This document shows positions 46,732-47,241 of a DNA stretch of 47,241 bases, piece after piece. The stretch covers positions 1 through 47,241 of the IMG/VR virus record IMGVR_UViG_3300038557_000041. One strand, 5' to 3'. Position 1 is the stretch's first letter; each line of letters starts with the position of its first letter. The position numbers and the translations under genes were made by a program. The notes under the pieces are model-generated. The model did no database searches. It was given only the letters and a program-made list of their open reading frames with translations, and was not told where the DNA came from. Source of the DNA: a virus.

Positions 46732-47241
46732 ATGGCGGTTGGTGGAGATGAACTCTTAACTGAACAGGACGTGGAAAGCGCCCTATCCAAAGCCTATGTG
46801 CAGGCCATCGCAGGCCATGCAGGCTATGTTTGCGGCACACCGCCCGAGCCCGATCGAGATAGTGTCGACATCCAGATATCGGCAGGCGGGCCCATGCGCC
46901 CTAAGCTGGACGTTCAACTCAAGTCTACAATGAATCTCCGTGGAAACGCTGAAGCCTTCTCCTATGCACTGAAACTGAAGAACTATGAGGATCTTCGGAT
47001 CGAAACGCAAACTCCACGGATTCTGGTGATCCTTGATTTGCCCGATGATCGCTCCGTGTGGCTAACGACACATGTGGACCAACTGGTAATTCGGCGCTGC
47101 GCATATTGGCTCTCCCTGCAGGGAATGCCGGCTAGCTCTAACACTTCCAGCGTAACCCTGAACGTTCCCCGGTCGAACGTGTTCGACGTCGCCTCGATCG
47201 TGCGCCTGATGGAAATGTCGCGGACGGGAAGAATCCAATGA
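46732..47241 (+). CDS. DUF4365-like protein, possible nuclease
   Basis: A 169-residue protein starting MAVGGDELLTEQDVESALSK; GGAGG five bases before ATG 46732 decides against the TTG at 46711. DSVDIQIS (about residues 43-50) and PKLDVQLKST (about 62-71) give the D...(D/E)-x-(Q/L)-K pattern of PD-(D/E)XK nucleases, and ILVILDLPDD with SVWLTTHVDQL are typical of DUF4365, a family seen in defence-related loci. The function is not proven. The gene ends at the last base of the window. Confidence 0.7.
   Translation: MAVGGDELLTEQDVESALSKAYVQAIAGHAGYVCGTPPEPDRDSVDIQISAGGPMRPKLDVQLKSTMNLRGNAEAFSYALKLKNYEDLRIETQTPRILVILDLPDDRSVWLTTHVDQLVIRRCAYWLSLQGMPASSNTSSVTLNVPRSNVFDVASIVRLMEMSRTGRIQ

Overview
The window is a nearly complete siphovirus-type prophage of the lambda morphogenetic kind, in a GC-rich alphaproteobacterium, most likely a member of the Hyphomicrobiales (Rhizobiales; Devosia-like is a guess). 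The grounds are the overall base composition, a DUF6894-like gene on the right, the LigD-like ligase and the style of the phage genes. No ribosomal or other marker gene is present to fix the genus.

Layout. 1-800: one host gene for an exported protein. 941-1017: tRNA-fMet, the apparent integration site. 974-4255 (minus): lysogeny block with a large serine recombinase whose last codons lie in the tRNA, three small coupled genes, and a CI-like S24 repressor; TGTARCA-type operator boxes flank the repressor gene. 4335-12463 (plus): Cro-like gene and an early operon, most genes overlapping by 4-8 bases, with a ParB-like protein, a helicase-methyltransferase fusion, a MazG-like protein and small proteins. 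12466-13359 (minus): a small gene and a hicAB toxin-antitoxin pair. 13455-16516: CHC2/Toprim primase and D5-type SF3 helicase. 16517-17961: a hairpin-rich leader, a NusG-like gene, a terminator and the probable cos region. 17962-34372: packaging, head and tail genes in lambda order (terS, terL, W, portal, protease-capsid fusion, decoration, FII, Z, U, V, G/GT, tape measure, distal tail, J). 34376-40424: tail-associated and host-range genes, ending in a LamG protein with tandem repeats and a glycosyltransferase that look lower in GC. 40604-42364: lysis cassette (small membrane protein, SAR lysozyme, overlapping Rz/Rz1) and a DUF1515-like protein; a terminator lies at 42812-42846. 42851-47241: small accessory genes on both strands, an ATP-dependent ligase and a DUF4365-like protein. 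No copy of the tRNA 3' end was found there, so the right prophage boundary is not resolved.

How it works together. CI-like and Cro-like proteins probably compete for shared operators and set lysogeny against early transcription. Early genes provide replication, DNA methylation and nucleotide clean-up. The NusG-like protein sits just before a terminator and the late operon, where a processive antiterminator would act.

Most notable points: (1) the palindrome CGCAAATTTGCG occurs four times, three times in unrelated genes and read there as Ala-Asn-Leu-Arg; (2) a textbook -1 frameshift element (GGGAAAC, 7-nt spacer, 10-bp stem) ends the tail chaperone gene; (3) an in-frame internal start with a strong Shine-Dalgarno lies inside the protease-capsid fusion gene; (4) the integrase 3' end contains both the tRNA 3' end and a transcription terminator.
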